Assembly (NCBI GenBank): GCA_017508825.1 | Contig: JAFWRC010000082.1 | Location: forward strand, 1-64,000 | Origin: Lachnospiraceae bacterium | GTDB taxonomy: Bacteria > Bacillota > Clostridia > Lachnospirales > Lachnospiraceae | Direction of reading: 5' to 3' | DNA length: 64,000 bases | In this document: piece by piece, positions 45,366-53,336 of the stretch | How the letters are laid out: the number at the start of each line of letters is the position of its first letter | How positions within the stretch are numbered: the first letter of the stretch is position 1 | The notes under the pieces: generated by a model | Databases searched by the model: none | What the model was told of the DNA's origin: nothing | Seen by the model: the letters and a program-made list of their open reading frames with translations, nothing else | Position numbers and translations under genes: made by a program

Positions 45366-46316
45366 TTGGATAAGATTGCAGTTTTAATTCCATGTTATAA
45401 CGAGGAACAGACCGTAGCGAAAGTGGTAAAGGACGCGAAGACGGCTTTGCCGGAGGCGGTGGTCTATGTCTATGACAACAATTCCACGGACCGTACCGCG
45501 GAACTGGCCCGGGAAGCCGGCGCAGTGGTGCGTTCGGAGCCGCGGCAGGGCAAGGGCTATGTGATCCGCCGGATGTTCCGCGAGATCGATGCACTCTGCT
45601 ATATCATGATCGACGGTGACGATACCTACCCGCTGGAATATGCGGCACAGATGGCGGAGCAGGTATTGGAACATCAGGCGGATATGGTGGTTGGTGACCG
45701 TTTGTCCTCCACGTATTTCAAAGAGAATAAGCGACCGTTCCACAATATGGGTAATTCCGTGGTACGTTCCACGATCAACCAGTTATTTGATTGCGATATC
45801 AAGGACATTATGACGGGCTACCGTGCCATGTCCTACGAATTTGTAAAGAGTTACCCGGTGCTCAGCCGCGGGTTTGAGATCGAGACGGAAATGACGATCC
45901 ACGCAGTCTTTAACGAGATGGTGATCGTGAATGTTCCGGTGGAATTCCGCAACCGTCCGGAAGGGAGCGAATCCAAGCTCAATACCTATTCCGACGGAGC
46001 ACGGGTGCTGTCCACGATCGTAAAACTGTATAAGAATTACAAACCGCTGCGGTTTTTCTCGGTACTTGCTGCGATCATGTTGATTGTTGCGGCAGTTATG
46101 TTCCTGTGGGTATTTGCACGGTTCTTAAACAGCCATCTGGTCGAGAATATGCCTACTTTGGTGGTCAGCGGCTTCATTGCACTCGGTGCATTGCAGGCGT
46201 TTTTCTCCGGGCTCATCCTCTCGGATATGGTCACGAAGAACCGGCGGGAGTTTGAACGCAACCTGTACGAGATCAGCAGCCGCAAGCGTGAACTGATGAA
46301 AGCTCATAATGGATAA
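45366..46316 (+). CDS. DPM1-like GT2 glycosyltransferase with C-terminal membrane helices
   Basis: 316 residues from a TTG at 45366 with GGAGAG seven bases upstream. IAVLIPCYNEEQTVAKVV, YVYDNNSTDRTAELA, RQGKGYVIRRMFR and IDGDDTYPLEY (metal site) define the GT2 domain; IMTGYRAMSYEFVKSYPVLSRGFEIETEM is typical of dolichol-phosphate-mannose-synthase-like proteins. Two C-terminal helices (FFSVLAAIMLIVAAVMFLWV and LVVSGFIALGALQAFFSGLIL) anchor it. It likely makes a polyprenyl-phosphate sugar. It overlaps the next gene by eight bases. Confidence 0.9.
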   Translation: MDKIAVLIPCYNEEQTVAKVVKDAKTALPEAVVYVYDNNSTDRTAELAREAGAVVRSEPRQGKGYVIRRMFREIDALCYIMIDGDDTYPLEYAAQMAEQVLEHQADMVVGDRLSSTYFKENKRPFHNMGNSVVRSTINQLFDCDIKDIMTGYRAMSYEFVKSYPVLSRGFEIETEMTIHAVFNEMVIVNVPVEFRNRPEGSESKLNTYSDGARVLSTIVKLYKNYKPLRFFSVLAAIMLIVAAVMFLWVFARFLNSHLVENMPTLVVSGFIALGALQAFFSGLILSDMVTKNRREFERNLYEISSRKRELMKAHNG

Positions 46317-47691
46317 GAAAGAAAAGGATAAAAAAATCGATGCCCGCTGGATCCGCCTGGCCTGCTGTGTAGTATTCTACCTGGCCTTTTGCTTTGTTTT
46401 TGGCGTGCAGATGGGGGCGGATTCCAGGGGATACATCAACATGGTCTCTGCAAGAGAACCGGTGTACCCGCTTTTTTTATGGGCTTTTCGGAGTCTCTTT
46501 GGGGAGAATCTCTATCTGTGGATCGTGATCATTCTGCAGAATCTCATTATGGCGGCGGCTGGATGGTGGAGTACGGAGGAACTGGGAAAGCGTTTTTCAC
46601 TGCCGGGGATCGTGCAGGCGGGAATGATCGCGGTACATTTCGGCGTGGCTTGTATCTGTCAGTTTCTGGCAGAGCGTGGTGCGATCTACTCGAATATGAT
46701 CATGACCGAGGGAATTACGATCTCGATGTGGTTATTCTTTATGATACTGCTGTTTCGGGCAGTGCTGGACCGGGATAAAAAAGCGGCTGTCGTTGCGCTT
46801 CTTCTGGCAGCGGTGATGATGGATACCCGCAAGCAGATGGCAGTGGGATATATCACGATCTGTGCGGCAATGTTTTTCGGACGGATGGGCAAAGAGACAC
46901 CCGGAAGGTATTGGAAGGGATTGCTTGTTACGGTATGTGGCTGTGTTTTGAGCATTCTTCTGGCTATGGGCGGTACACGTCTGTATAATTACGTGCTGCG
47001 TGGTAATTTTGCGCAGAACACCCGAGATATGAATCTGGTGCTGACTACCACGCTTTATGCAGCAGACAAAGAAGATGCTACACTGATCGAAGAAGAGAGC
47101 GTACGGGAGCTCTTTGTGCTGACGATGGAGAAACTGGAAGAGACGGAAAGTAATTACCGTTTCGCAGGATCCGGCTGGCGGGCACTGGAGGAGCATTATG
47201 AAAACCATTTCGATGTGATCACGATCGATACCACGGGGCACCTGTACATTGACTATGCGGTGGAACGTGGTTTTGCAGAGGGGATCGAGGCGGAGCAGGA
47301 AGCAGACCGTATGAGCGCCGTGATCGTACGGAGTCTTTTTGCAGATAATCTTGGAACGTATCTGCGGATCTACGGGGCCTCCATTCTGAACGGACTGATC
47401 AATACCGTGGCGAAACGCAGCAGTCTTCTGGACTGGTATGCACTGGCGGCGTATATCGGATACATTGCATTGATGCTTATGTGCCTTCGGAAAGAAGCGT
47501 GCCGTACGGAAGGAATGGTTGGTGTGTTTGTGCTGCTGGCGGTCCTGATAAATGTCGGTGTGGCGGCAGCCCTGATCTTCTGCCAGACCAGATATATGAT
47601 CTACAATATGGCTTTGTTTTATGTGGCCGGTATCCTGATGCTGTGGAAGATAATAGCAGCAATCCGGGGAACAGAGAAACAGAAAAGATGA
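46309..47691 (+). CDS. Polytopic membrane protein, possible GT-C transferase
   Basis: 460 residues, about ten helices. The first loop has GADSRGYINMVSAREPVYPLF; the later loop between helices (about residues 225-340) is soluble and acidic. The (E/D)-P-V-Y-P-x-F pattern after the first helix recurs in GT39-like proteins of Gram-positive glycan loci. It overlaps the polyprenyl-phosphate transferase gene, so it may use that product. Last gene of the second GT operon, 30 bases before the terminator. No named family recognised. Confidence 0.6.
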   Translation: MDKKEKDKKIDARWIRLACCVVFYLAFCFVFGVQMGADSRGYINMVSAREPVYPLFLWAFRSLFGENLYLWIVIILQNLIMAAAGWWSTEELGKRFSLPGIVQAGMIAVHFGVACICQFLAERGAIYSNMIMTEGITISMWLFFMILLFRAVLDRDKKAAVVALLLAAVMMDTRKQMAVGYITICAAMFFGRMGKETPGRYWKGLLVTVCGCVLSILLAMGGTRLYNYVLRGNFAQNTRDMNLVLTTTLYAADKEDATLIEEESVRELFVLTMEKLEETESNYRFAGSGWRALEEHYENHFDVITIDTTGHLYIDYAVERGFAEGIEAEQEADRMSAVIVRSLFADNLGTYLRIYGASILNGLINTVAKRSSLLDWYALAAYIGYIALMLMCLRKEACRTEGMVGVFVLLAVLINVGVAAALIFCQTRYMIYNMALFYVAGILMLWKIIAAIRGTEKQKR

Positions 47692-47720
47692 AAAAAGGAA
47701 GGCTCCGGACTGAAACTGAA

Positions 47721-47750
47721 AAACTGCCGTCGAAAGACGGCAGTTTTTTT
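47721..47750. terminator. Strong bidirectional terminator
   Basis: AAACTGCCGTC (47721-47731) pairs with GACGGCAGTTT (47736-47746) around a GAAA tetraloop. T7-type tract on the plus side and an A tract before the stem serve both the plus-strand GT operon and the convergent minus-strand rpn gene. Confidence 0.93.
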
Positions 47751-47793
47751 GCAGGTGAGAGTACTCTGCGAGCGGAGCATTTTTGGAAAACGA

Positions 47794-48096
47794 TCACGTT
47801 GCATTGGTTTGAACTAAATTTCTTAACCGTTCCACCTCGGCAAGCAGGTCTTTGTTTTGGGTCTCCAGATCCTTGTTCTGTGACTCCAGATCCTTGTTCT
47901 GTGATTCCAAATCCTTTTTCTGCGACTCCAGATCTTTGTACTGTGATTCCAATTCCTTTGTCTGTGATTCCAGATCCTTCGTCTGCATTTCCAGCTCCTC
48001 TTTCGTTTTCTTCAATACCGAAAGCTGGTTTGTCATATCCTCAACCATGTACTGCACGGTGTTACGGTCTAAAAATGCGATCATCTCAGAATACAT
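47794..48096 (-). CDS. Candidate short product from an internal start in the rpn gene
   Basis: In frame with the rpn gene, an ATG at 48096 (Met280) is preceded by AAAGGAGGTG, a complete match to the 16S anti-Shine-Dalgarno, with eight bases between GGAGG and the ATG. This ribosome site is better than that of the full-length start. The product would be 100 residues: MYSEMIAFLDRNTVQYMVEDM followed by the whole KDLESQN coiled coil, without the nuclease domain. It matches the E. coli arrangement in which the C-terminal part of Rpn is made separately and inhibits the nuclease. The site also encodes the residues KEVLHM, so chance or protein constraint could explain it. Confidence 0.5.
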   Translation of the reverse strand: MYSEMIAFLDRNTVQYMVEDMTNQLSVLKKTKEELEMQTKDLESQTKELESQYKDLESQKKDLESQNKDLESQNKDLETQNKDLLAEVERLRNLVQTNAT

Positions 48097-48933
48097 ATGG
48101 AGCACCTCCTTTGGTTTACGGCGATACGATGCGATATCGTCATAGTATTCCCGGAACTCCGGGTATCGGTTGATCAGCGCCACGATATCCTTCGCCTGCA
48201 CGGATGAAAAGAATGTAAGCCATGCATCCTGCAGCGTTTGGATACCTTTATTTTGCAGTTTTTTGCGGAAGGTGTCAAGAGAGATATAAACGATATTCTC
48301 CAGACTGCGCAACTGCACGCCGCTGTCGTAGTTTACCTGACGGCGGTGGAGATACCGGCTGCCTGCAGGTCCTTCCAGAAACTCGCCGGAACTCTTGTCC
48401 ATCATGATGAGGATGTAGACCGGTGACATATCCCGGTAGCGGAAGTTTTTTCCTTGTTCTGCTTTCAGCCGCGTGTATTGCCGCATGATCAGATCGGAAG
48501 AGTATACTTCGCTGCGTTCCCCGGGAAAATACAGGCCCACCTTCTGCATTTCCAGATTTACGATCCTCTTTCCGCCAATCTCCACCAGCAGATCCAGGAT
48601 CACCAGGCTGCCGTCCTCGGTAAACGACTTGCTTTCCCTGGGAAGGATCTCCTTGATCCGGATCTCCTCCTCAAGCATTGCGCCGAGGAAGCTTTCCAGA
48701 CGCTCCGGATGTCGCTCGGGAGACATGATCCTTTTGAAGAAGGTATCGTAAGTGATGAGCAGGCTCGTCCGGCCCATAAAGAAATCCAGCAGAGGTTGCT
48801 TCTGTTCCAAAGACAGCTGTGAGAATTTTTCCCATGTTTTCGGATCTTTCATAAGCATTCGGATGGCTTCCGGCTCCGACATGGGCTTTCCGAAGATTTC
48901 GGTTAATCGTGTTTGTTCGTTTTGGTTTTGCAT
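47794..48933 (-). CDS. Rpn-family PD-(D/E)XK nuclease with C-terminal heptad coiled coil
   Basis: 379 residues on the minus strand, from the ATG at 48933 with AAAGGA upstream. The N-terminal helical part (IFGKPMSEPEAIRMLM) leads to the nuclease core TYDTFFKRIMS and ILDLLVEIGGKRIVNLEMQ, giving the D-x13-E-x-Q active site (Asp114, Glu128, Gln130) of the PD-(D/E)XK Rpn/PDDEXK_2 family. Residues 340-370 are repeated KDLESQN heptads forming a coiled coil. Rpn proteins are DNA endonucleases first linked to RecA-independent recombination and, in E. coli, shown to act in phage defence with a short intragenic antitoxin. The name putative transposase is common but no inverted repeats bound this gene. 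It has its own promoter (49125-49153) and shares a terminator with the opposing operon. Confidence 0.85.
   Translation of the reverse strand: MQNQNEQTRLTEIFGKPMSEPEAIRMLMKDPKTWEKFSQLSLEQKQPLLDFFMGRTSLLITYDTFFKRIMSPERHPERLESFLGAMLEEEIRIKEILPRESKSFTEDGSLVILDLLVEIGGKRIVNLEMQKVGLYFPGERSEVYSSDLIMRQYTRLKAEQGKNFRYRDMSPVYILIMMDKSSGEFLEGPAGSRYLHRRQVNYDSGVQLRSLENIVYISLDTFRKKLQNKGIQTLQDAWLTFFSSVQAKDIVALINRYPEFREYYDDIASYRRKPKEVLHMYSEMIAFLDRNTVQYMVEDMTNQLSVLKKTKEELEMQTKDLESQTKELESQYKDLESQKKDLESQNKDLESQNKDLETQNKDLLAEVERLRNLVQTNAT
47850..47992 (-). repeat. 21-nt in-frame repeats encoding the KDLESQN coiled coil
   Basis: Six to seven imperfect 21-nt units encode heptads such as KDLESQN, KELESQY and KDLETQN. 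Unit length equals one coiled-coil heptad, so copy-number changes lengthen or shorten the coil without breaking the frame. Confidence 0.85.
48101..48112 (-). promoter_or_regulatory. Consensus internal Shine-Dalgarno inside rpn
   Basis: Minus-strand AAAGGAGGTGCT lies eight bases before the in-frame ATG at 48096. Ten bases are complementary to the 3' end of 16S rRNA. Confidence 0.6.
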
Positions 48934-48952
48934 CGTATCAATCCTTTCCGGC

Positions 48953-49037
48953 GAAGCAGGGCAAAGAAGATGTTCTGACAAACGGAAAGGGAAATACAGA
49001 ATAAAAACAGATTGTAGAACCATAGATGCCCTGCTTC
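48953..49037. repeat. 11-bp inverted repeat in the rpn leader
   Basis: GAAGCAGGGCA (48953-48963) and TGCCCTGCTTC (49027-49037) are perfect inverted copies 63 bases apart, in the region transcribed ahead of the rpn start. In the mRNA this can pair into a stem whose base is about 20 bases upstream of the start codon, covering the approach to the ribosome site. Confidence 0.6.
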
Positions 49038-49070
49038 AGCTTTGTGATATAAACTTGTCTGCTGTGATCG

Positions 49071-49090
49071 GAGCAGGCGGCCGCCTGTTC
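49071..49090. promoter_or_regulatory. 20-bp near-perfect palindrome, operator candidate in the rpn leader
   Basis: GAGCAGGCGG/CCGCCTGTTC is palindromic except one pair, with a perfect 14-bp core CAGGCGGCCGCCTG. It lies about 28-47 bases after the predicted rpn transcription start. A second hairpin TCGGGA-GAAG-TCCCGA is at 49096-49111. Confidence 0.45.
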
Positions 49091-49124
49091 ACGTTTCGGG
49101 AGAAGTCCCGATTCACAAGTCCAT

Positions 49125-49153
49125 ATCATATGTAAAAATGCTCTCGATGTCAA
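49125..49153 (-). promoter_or_regulatory. Predicted sigma-A promoter of the rpn gene
   Basis: On the minus strand TTGACA (49153-49148), 17 bases, TATGAT (49130-49125). Start of transcription near 49118 gives a leader of about 185 bases that holds the palindromes listed separately. The rest of the 366-base gap (48934-49299) contains no ORF of note. Confidence 0.75.
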
Positions 49154-49209
49154 CCACATCTTTTAAACAAAGTTATCCACATATAATAGTGCCGGGCTTC
49201 GGTACGCTG

Positions 49210-49237
49210 GAGAGCCTTGCCTTGCGGCGGGGCTCTC
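49210..49237. terminator. Hairpin upstream of the third GT operon
   Basis: GAGAGCC (49210-49216) pairs with GGCTCTC (49231-49237), followed by TTT. Its right arm lies in the spacer of the promoter at 49222-49250, so it may instead be a DNA-level element. Confidence 0.35.
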
Positions 49238-49250
49238 TTTGTGGTATTAT
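49222..49250 (+). promoter_or_regulatory. Predicted promoter of the third GT operon
   Basis: TTGCGG (49222-49227), 17 bases, TATTAT (49245-49250), with TGG before the -10. The string TTTGTGGTATTATGT is identical to that at the promoter of the AsnB operon (26798-26826). Confidence 0.6.
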
Positions 49251-49299
49251 GTTAATTTAGGTATTTATGGATAATTTCAGATGAAATGAGGATCCTGAT

Positions 49300-51078
49300 T
49301 TGAAGGCAGTACGTGACATTATATCAAAACTGAATTATATATTGAACAGCAAACAGAAGCGGCAGTATTTTGTCGTGACTTTTCTGGCACTGATCGGTTC
49401 TGGCTGGGAATTGCTCGGGGTTGCTTCGGTCGCACCGTTCATAGAGTGTATTATGACACCGGACGATTATGCGAAGAAATGGTACGCGCAGTTGGTGGAT
49501 CGTTTCTTTCATCCGGCGGATCAGCTGGAGACGATCACGACGCTCGGGCTCCTGATCATTGCGGTTTATGTGATCAAGAATATCTATCTTATGTTTTCTT
49601 CGTATGTACAGGCTTGGTATTCCACCGGGGTACAGAGGGATCTTTCCATCAAAATGACCCATACCTACCTGAACTCTTCCTACCTGTTTCATCTGGGGGT
49701 GAATTCGGCTGTGCTGATCCGTAGTATCACCCAGGATGTGGTGGGTGTGTTTGCGGTGTTCTTTTATCTCTTCCGTGTGCTTGCGGAAGTGTTTACGGTC
49801 AGTGCGATCAGCATCTTTATCATCACCCTCGATCCGGTACTGGCAGTGTCTCTGGTAGGCATTCTCGGATCCTGTCTGCTGATCCTGTTTTTCGGACTGA
49901 AACGGCTTGTGAAACTGTTCGGACGCATCGGACAGGATTGCGACAGCCGTATGCTGCAGTATCTGACGCAGGCGTTTAACGGGATCAAGGAGATCATGGT
50001 CAAAAACCGGCAGAAGTATTTTGCGGAATCCTTTGATGATGCCTGCACCTTAAGTGCCAAAGCAGCCAAGCGGAACAATTTCCTGAATGTGATCCCGATG
50101 AATGTCTATGAAGTGGTATGTATCGGCGGCCTGATCGGCATCGTGATCATGCGGCTGCATATGACGGATGATGTGGCAGGATTTGTGACGACACTGGGAA
50201 CGGTTGCCGTAGCAGCGTTCCGGCTTTTCCCGGCGGTCGGGCGTCTGACCACCAATCTGAACGCGATAATGTACAACCGTCCCCGTCTGGATTCCATGTA
50301 TGAGATGCTCAAAGAGATCGAGGAAGACGATACCTATCAGCTCAAGACAGCAGATCCGGAGGATGCGGAGCCGCTTGCTTTTGAAGAGAGACTTCAGATC
50401 AAAGATGTGCGCTGGAAATATCCGGCAGGGCAGGACGATGTGCTGCGGGGGTTGAATATGGAGATTCGCAAAGGGGAATCGGTGGCGCTGATCGGACCTT
50501 CCGGTGCCGGCAAAACGACACTGGCGGATGTGGTGCTGGGACTGCTAAAGCCGCAGGAAGGACAGATCCTGCTGGATGGTGTGGATGTATATCAGAACCT
50601 GGCAGGCTGGGCCAAGATCATCGGCTATGTGCCGCAGGCGGTGTACCTGACGGATGATACGATCCGCGGGAATGTGGCGTTTGGTATTTACGAAAAAGAC
50701 ATTGATGATGAAAAGATCTGGCAGGCATTAGAGGAAGCACAGCTGGCGGACTTTGTGCGCGGGCTGGAAAAAGGCCTGGATACCATGGTGGGCGAGCGTG
50801 GTGTGCGTCTCTCCGGCGGTCAGCGGCAGCGTATCGCCATAGCGCGGGCGCTGTATGAAAACCCGCAGATCCTGGTATTGGACGAAGCCACCAGTGCGCT
50901 GGATACCGAGACGGAGACGGCGGTCATGGAAGCTATTGATTCGCTGCACGGCAGTAAGACCATGATCATCGTGGCACACAGACTTACCACCATCCGTAAC
51001 TGTGATGCGATCTTTGAAGTAAACGGCGGTGTGGCAACGAAGCGGGATAAGGCAGAAGTGCTGGAAGGGATCAGTTAG
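49300..51078 (+). CDS. PglK/MsbA-like ABC transporter, second candidate glycan flippase
   Basis: 592 residues from a TTG with GAGGA upstream. The six-helix exporter domain begins FVVTFLALIGSGWELLGVASVAPFIE; the ATPase has Walker A GPSGAGKT (399-406), the signature LSGGQ (504-508), and LVLDEATSALD. It is a clear paralogue of the protein at 37926, with the same ADFVRGL and GVRLSGGQRQRI stretches but a divergent membrane part. The divergence suggests a different substrate. The stop overlaps the next start by one base. Confidence 0.85.
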   Translation: MKAVRDIISKLNYILNSKQKRQYFVVTFLALIGSGWELLGVASVAPFIECIMTPDDYAKKWYAQLVDRFFHPADQLETITTLGLLIIAVYVIKNIYLMFSSYVQAWYSTGVQRDLSIKMTHTYLNSSYLFHLGVNSAVLIRSITQDVVGVFAVFFYLFRVLAEVFTVSAISIFIITLDPVLAVSLVGILGSCLLILFFGLKRLVKLFGRIGQDCDSRMLQYLTQAFNGIKEIMVKNRQKYFAESFDDACTLSAKAAKRNNFLNVIPMNVYEVVCIGGLIGIVIMRLHMTDDVAGFVTTLGTVAVAAFRLFPAVGRLTTNLNAIMYNRPRLDSMYEMLKEIEEDDTYQLKTADPEDAEPLAFEERLQIKDVRWKYPAGQDDVLRGLNMEIRKGESVALIGPSGAGKTTLADVVLGLLKPQEGQILLDGVDVYQNLAGWAKIIGYVPQAVYLTDDTIRGNVAFGIYEKDIDDEKIWQALEEAQLADFVRGLEKGLDTMVGERGVRLSGGQRQRIAIARALYENPQILVLDEATSALDTETETAVMEAIDSLHGSKTMIIVAHRLTTIRNCDAIFEVNGGVATKRDKAEVLEGIS

Positions 51079-52268
51079 TGAAAATACTGTTTATCAGTCA
51101 TTACGATAACATGTACGGTGCCAACCGGGCGCTGCTCTCCCTGATCCTGGGGATGCAGGAGAGCGGGGCGCATCAGCCCTTTGTGACACTTCCGGCGGAA
51201 GGGGAGTTTACGGAAGCGCTCCGAAAGGCAGGGGTTCCGTATTACATCTGTGATATCACGCAGTGGCAGGCCATCTACAAAGAGCCGGTCAGTTTCATGA
51301 TCAAGAAGCAGAAACGGAAGAAACAGATCGCGGCAGAGCTGGAGCTGTTGTATGCACATTACCGGAATGTCGGTATCGATGTGATCCATTCCAATTCCAG
51401 CGTGATCGGCACCGGTGCGATGCTGGCGGAAAAGCTGGGGTGTATGCATGTCTGGCATATCCGGGAATTTGCGCAGGAACACTACGGGATGGAGTATTTT
51501 TATCCGGAAGAGCAGGTGCGGAAATACTATGAGCAGGCCACATGTCTGGTAACCATCTCGGATGCACTTAAGGAATATATGCGTGCGAAGTATCCCTCGG
51601 CACGGGTGCTGCGGATTTACGACGGTGTGGATGCGGCGGAGATCCCGGAGAGAGCCGCAGACGAAGGGGCCGGTGCAAAGACGGAAGAAGGTGCAAAGGC
51701 AGAGAAAAATGCCAAAACAGAGGAGATCGTGCGTTTCGTCTATGTTGCGTACCTCTTCCCGAAGAAGCAGCAGCTGGAAGTGCTGCAGGCTGCGGCGGAA
51801 CTGAAGGCCGGGGGGCTTACGAACTTTCGGATCACTTTTGCGGGAACGGGATTGGCACCCTACGAAAAGAAACTGCGGGAATACGCAAAAAAGAACGGCT
51901 TATCGGAAGTGGAGTTTGCCGGTTTTGTATCGGATATCCCGGGATTGCTTGCAAAGAGCGATGTGGGCCTGATGGCTTCGGCGTACGAGGGCTTCGGGCT
52001 GGTAACGGTGGAATATATGCTGGCGGGACTGCCGGTGATCGGATTTGAGAGCGGGGCTACGCCGGAAATCGTAACGAATGAGACCGGCTTTTTGTACCAC
52101 GATAAAGAGGGCTTCAAAGATGCGGTTAAGCGTCTGGTGTGGGACCGGGAACTGCGGAGGAAACTGGGCGAAGCCGGACGGCGAAGGGCGCTGGAATGTT
52201 TTCCGGCAAGCGCCAATACGCTGGCGATTCGCAAGCTCTATGACAGCCTGCAGGCGGGCGGATTGTAG
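51078..52268 (+). CDS. GT4 family glycosyltransferase with charged interdomain insertion
   Basis: 396 residues from a GTG overlapping the ABC stop codon. ILFISHYDNMYGANRALLSLI in the acceptor domain; VYVAYLFPKKQQLEVLQAAAEL, VEFAGFVSDIP and SAYEGFGLVTVEYMLAGLPVIGFESGATPEI (EX7E) in the donor domain. Between the two domains, about residues 193-215 are a low-complexity Ala/Glu/Lys/Gly insertion (EGAGAKTEEGAKAEKNAK) that is not part of the fold and looks like a slippage-derived linker. Donor unknown. Confidence 0.87.
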   Translation: MKILFISHYDNMYGANRALLSLILGMQESGAHQPFVTLPAEGEFTEALRKAGVPYYICDITQWQAIYKEPVSFMIKKQKRKKQIAAELELLYAHYRNVGIDVIHSNSSVIGTGAMLAEKLGCMHVWHIREFAQEHYGMEYFYPEEQVRKYYEQATCLVTISDALKEYMRAKYPSARVLRIYDGVDAAEIPERAADEGAGAKTEEGAKAEKNAKTEEIVRFVYVAYLFPKKQQLEVLQAAAELKAGGLTNFRITFAGTGLAPYEKKLREYAKKNGLSEVEFAGFVSDIPGLLAKSDVGLMASAYEGFGLVTVEYMLAGLPVIGFESGATPEIVTNETGFLYHDKEGFKDAVKRLVWDRELRRKLGEAGRRRALECFPASANTLAIRKLYDSLQAGGL

Positions 52269-52284
52269 GGAAAACGGCAGCGAG

Positions 52285-52319
52285 TCCGAATGGCGTGACT
52301 GAAAAGGTCAGGATTCGGA
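52285..52319 (+). other. Hairpin in the leader of the GT11 gene
   Basis: TCCGAAT (52285-52291) pairs with ATTCGGA (52313-52319); TGAC/GTCA extends the structure inside. No T tract follows, so it is not a normal terminator. It is in the 87-base gap before the fucosyltransferase gene. Confidence 0.45.
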
Positions 52320-52355
52320 ACTGATACAGAAGACTGGAATGCAGAGGAAATTGCA

Positions 52356-53270
52356 GTGTATTTGATACGTTTTCATGGCGGTCTGGGCAACCAGATGTTT
52401 GAATATACCTTTTACTGTTTTTTTAAGAACCGGCTGAAGGAGCGCGGCATCGACACGGCGCTGCTCAAGGCGGATCTGACCTGGTTTGACCGGAACTGGC
52501 AGGAGCATCAGGGGTATGAACTCAAGCGGGTATTCGGGATCGAACTGCCGGCGGCAACCTACGAGGAAGTGGCAAAGGTACACGAATACTATCCGCGATA
52601 CTATAAGTTCGCGGGATTCCGTTATCTGTCACGGCAGATCGCAAAGAGAAAGAATGCGAAGCGGCCGATGCCGGAAGGACATATCTTCAATTTCGGACCG
52701 GAGCAGTATGTGTACGATCCGCAGTTTGAAAACCTTGATCCGGAAAAAGACTGGTACATCGAGGGCGTGTTCTGCTCGGATGCGTATCTGAAGTATTGTG
52801 AGACAGAGGTGCGAAAAAATCTGACCTTTGCACAACCGATGGATGCGGAGGATGCGGCAACCGCAGAAGGGATGCGGCAGCAGGACAGCGTCGCGGTCCA
52901 CGTACGCCGTGGCGATTACGTGGGAAATGTATTTGACATCCTGGGGACGGAATATTATGAGCGCGCCGCGGAGAAGATCCGGGAGACGGTGAAGGAGCCG
53001 GTCTTTTACGTCTTTTCGGATGATGTGGAGTATATCCGGCAGAACTTTGCATTTCTCGGAGACTACCGGATGATCCATCATTCCGGGAAGGACAGTTACC
53101 GGGATATGCAGATGATGAGCTGCTGCAGGCATATGATCATTGCCAACAGTTCCTTCAGTTACTGGGGGGCGGTGCTTGGTGAGAAAGAAGGCAGCGTGAT
53201 CGTGGCACCGAAGCAGTACAAAGCAGATGAGCAGCTGGCTCTGGCGCGTGACCACTGGACCCTTCTTTAA
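52356..53270 (+). CDS. GT11 family alpha-1,2-fucosyltransferase
   Basis: 304 residues from a GTG with GAGGAA upstream. FHGGLGNQMFEY (6-17), HVRRGDY (182-188, motif I for GDP-fucose) and NSSFSYWGAVLG near the C-terminus are the three hallmarks of GT11. It transfers fucose from GDP-fucose in alpha-1,2 linkage, typically to galactose. The GT10 gene at 54367 adds a second fucosyltransferase. GDP-fucose synthesis genes (gmd, fcl or fkp) are not in the window. Confidence 0.93.
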   Translation: MYLIRFHGGLGNQMFEYTFYCFFKNRLKERGIDTALLKADLTWFDRNWQEHQGYELKRVFGIELPAATYEEVAKVHEYYPRYYKFAGFRYLSRQIAKRKNAKRPMPEGHIFNFGPEQYVYDPQFENLDPEKDWYIEGVFCSDAYLKYCETEVRKNLTFAQPMDAEDAATAEGMRQQDSVAVHVRRGDYVGNVFDILGTEYYERAAEKIRETVKEPVFYVFSDDVEYIRQNFAFLGDYRMIHHSGKDSYRDMQMMSCCRHMIIANSSFSYWGAVLGEKEGSVIVAPKQYKADEQLALARDHWTLL

Positions 53271-53336
53271 CCCACGCTGATGGCGACAGACGAGGTGTTC
53301 CGCCTAGGGCTTGCTACATAAAACAGGTGACTAAGA

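Noticed and set aside
47852..48145. Plus-strand ORF with CDSRSLF repeats
   Set aside because: It is the antisense reading of the KDLESQN repeats of the rpn gene.
47794..49299. Insertion sequence carrying the Rpn-family putative transposase
   Set aside because: No terminal inverted repeats or target duplication bound the gene; the inverted repeat at 48953/49027 is on one side only.
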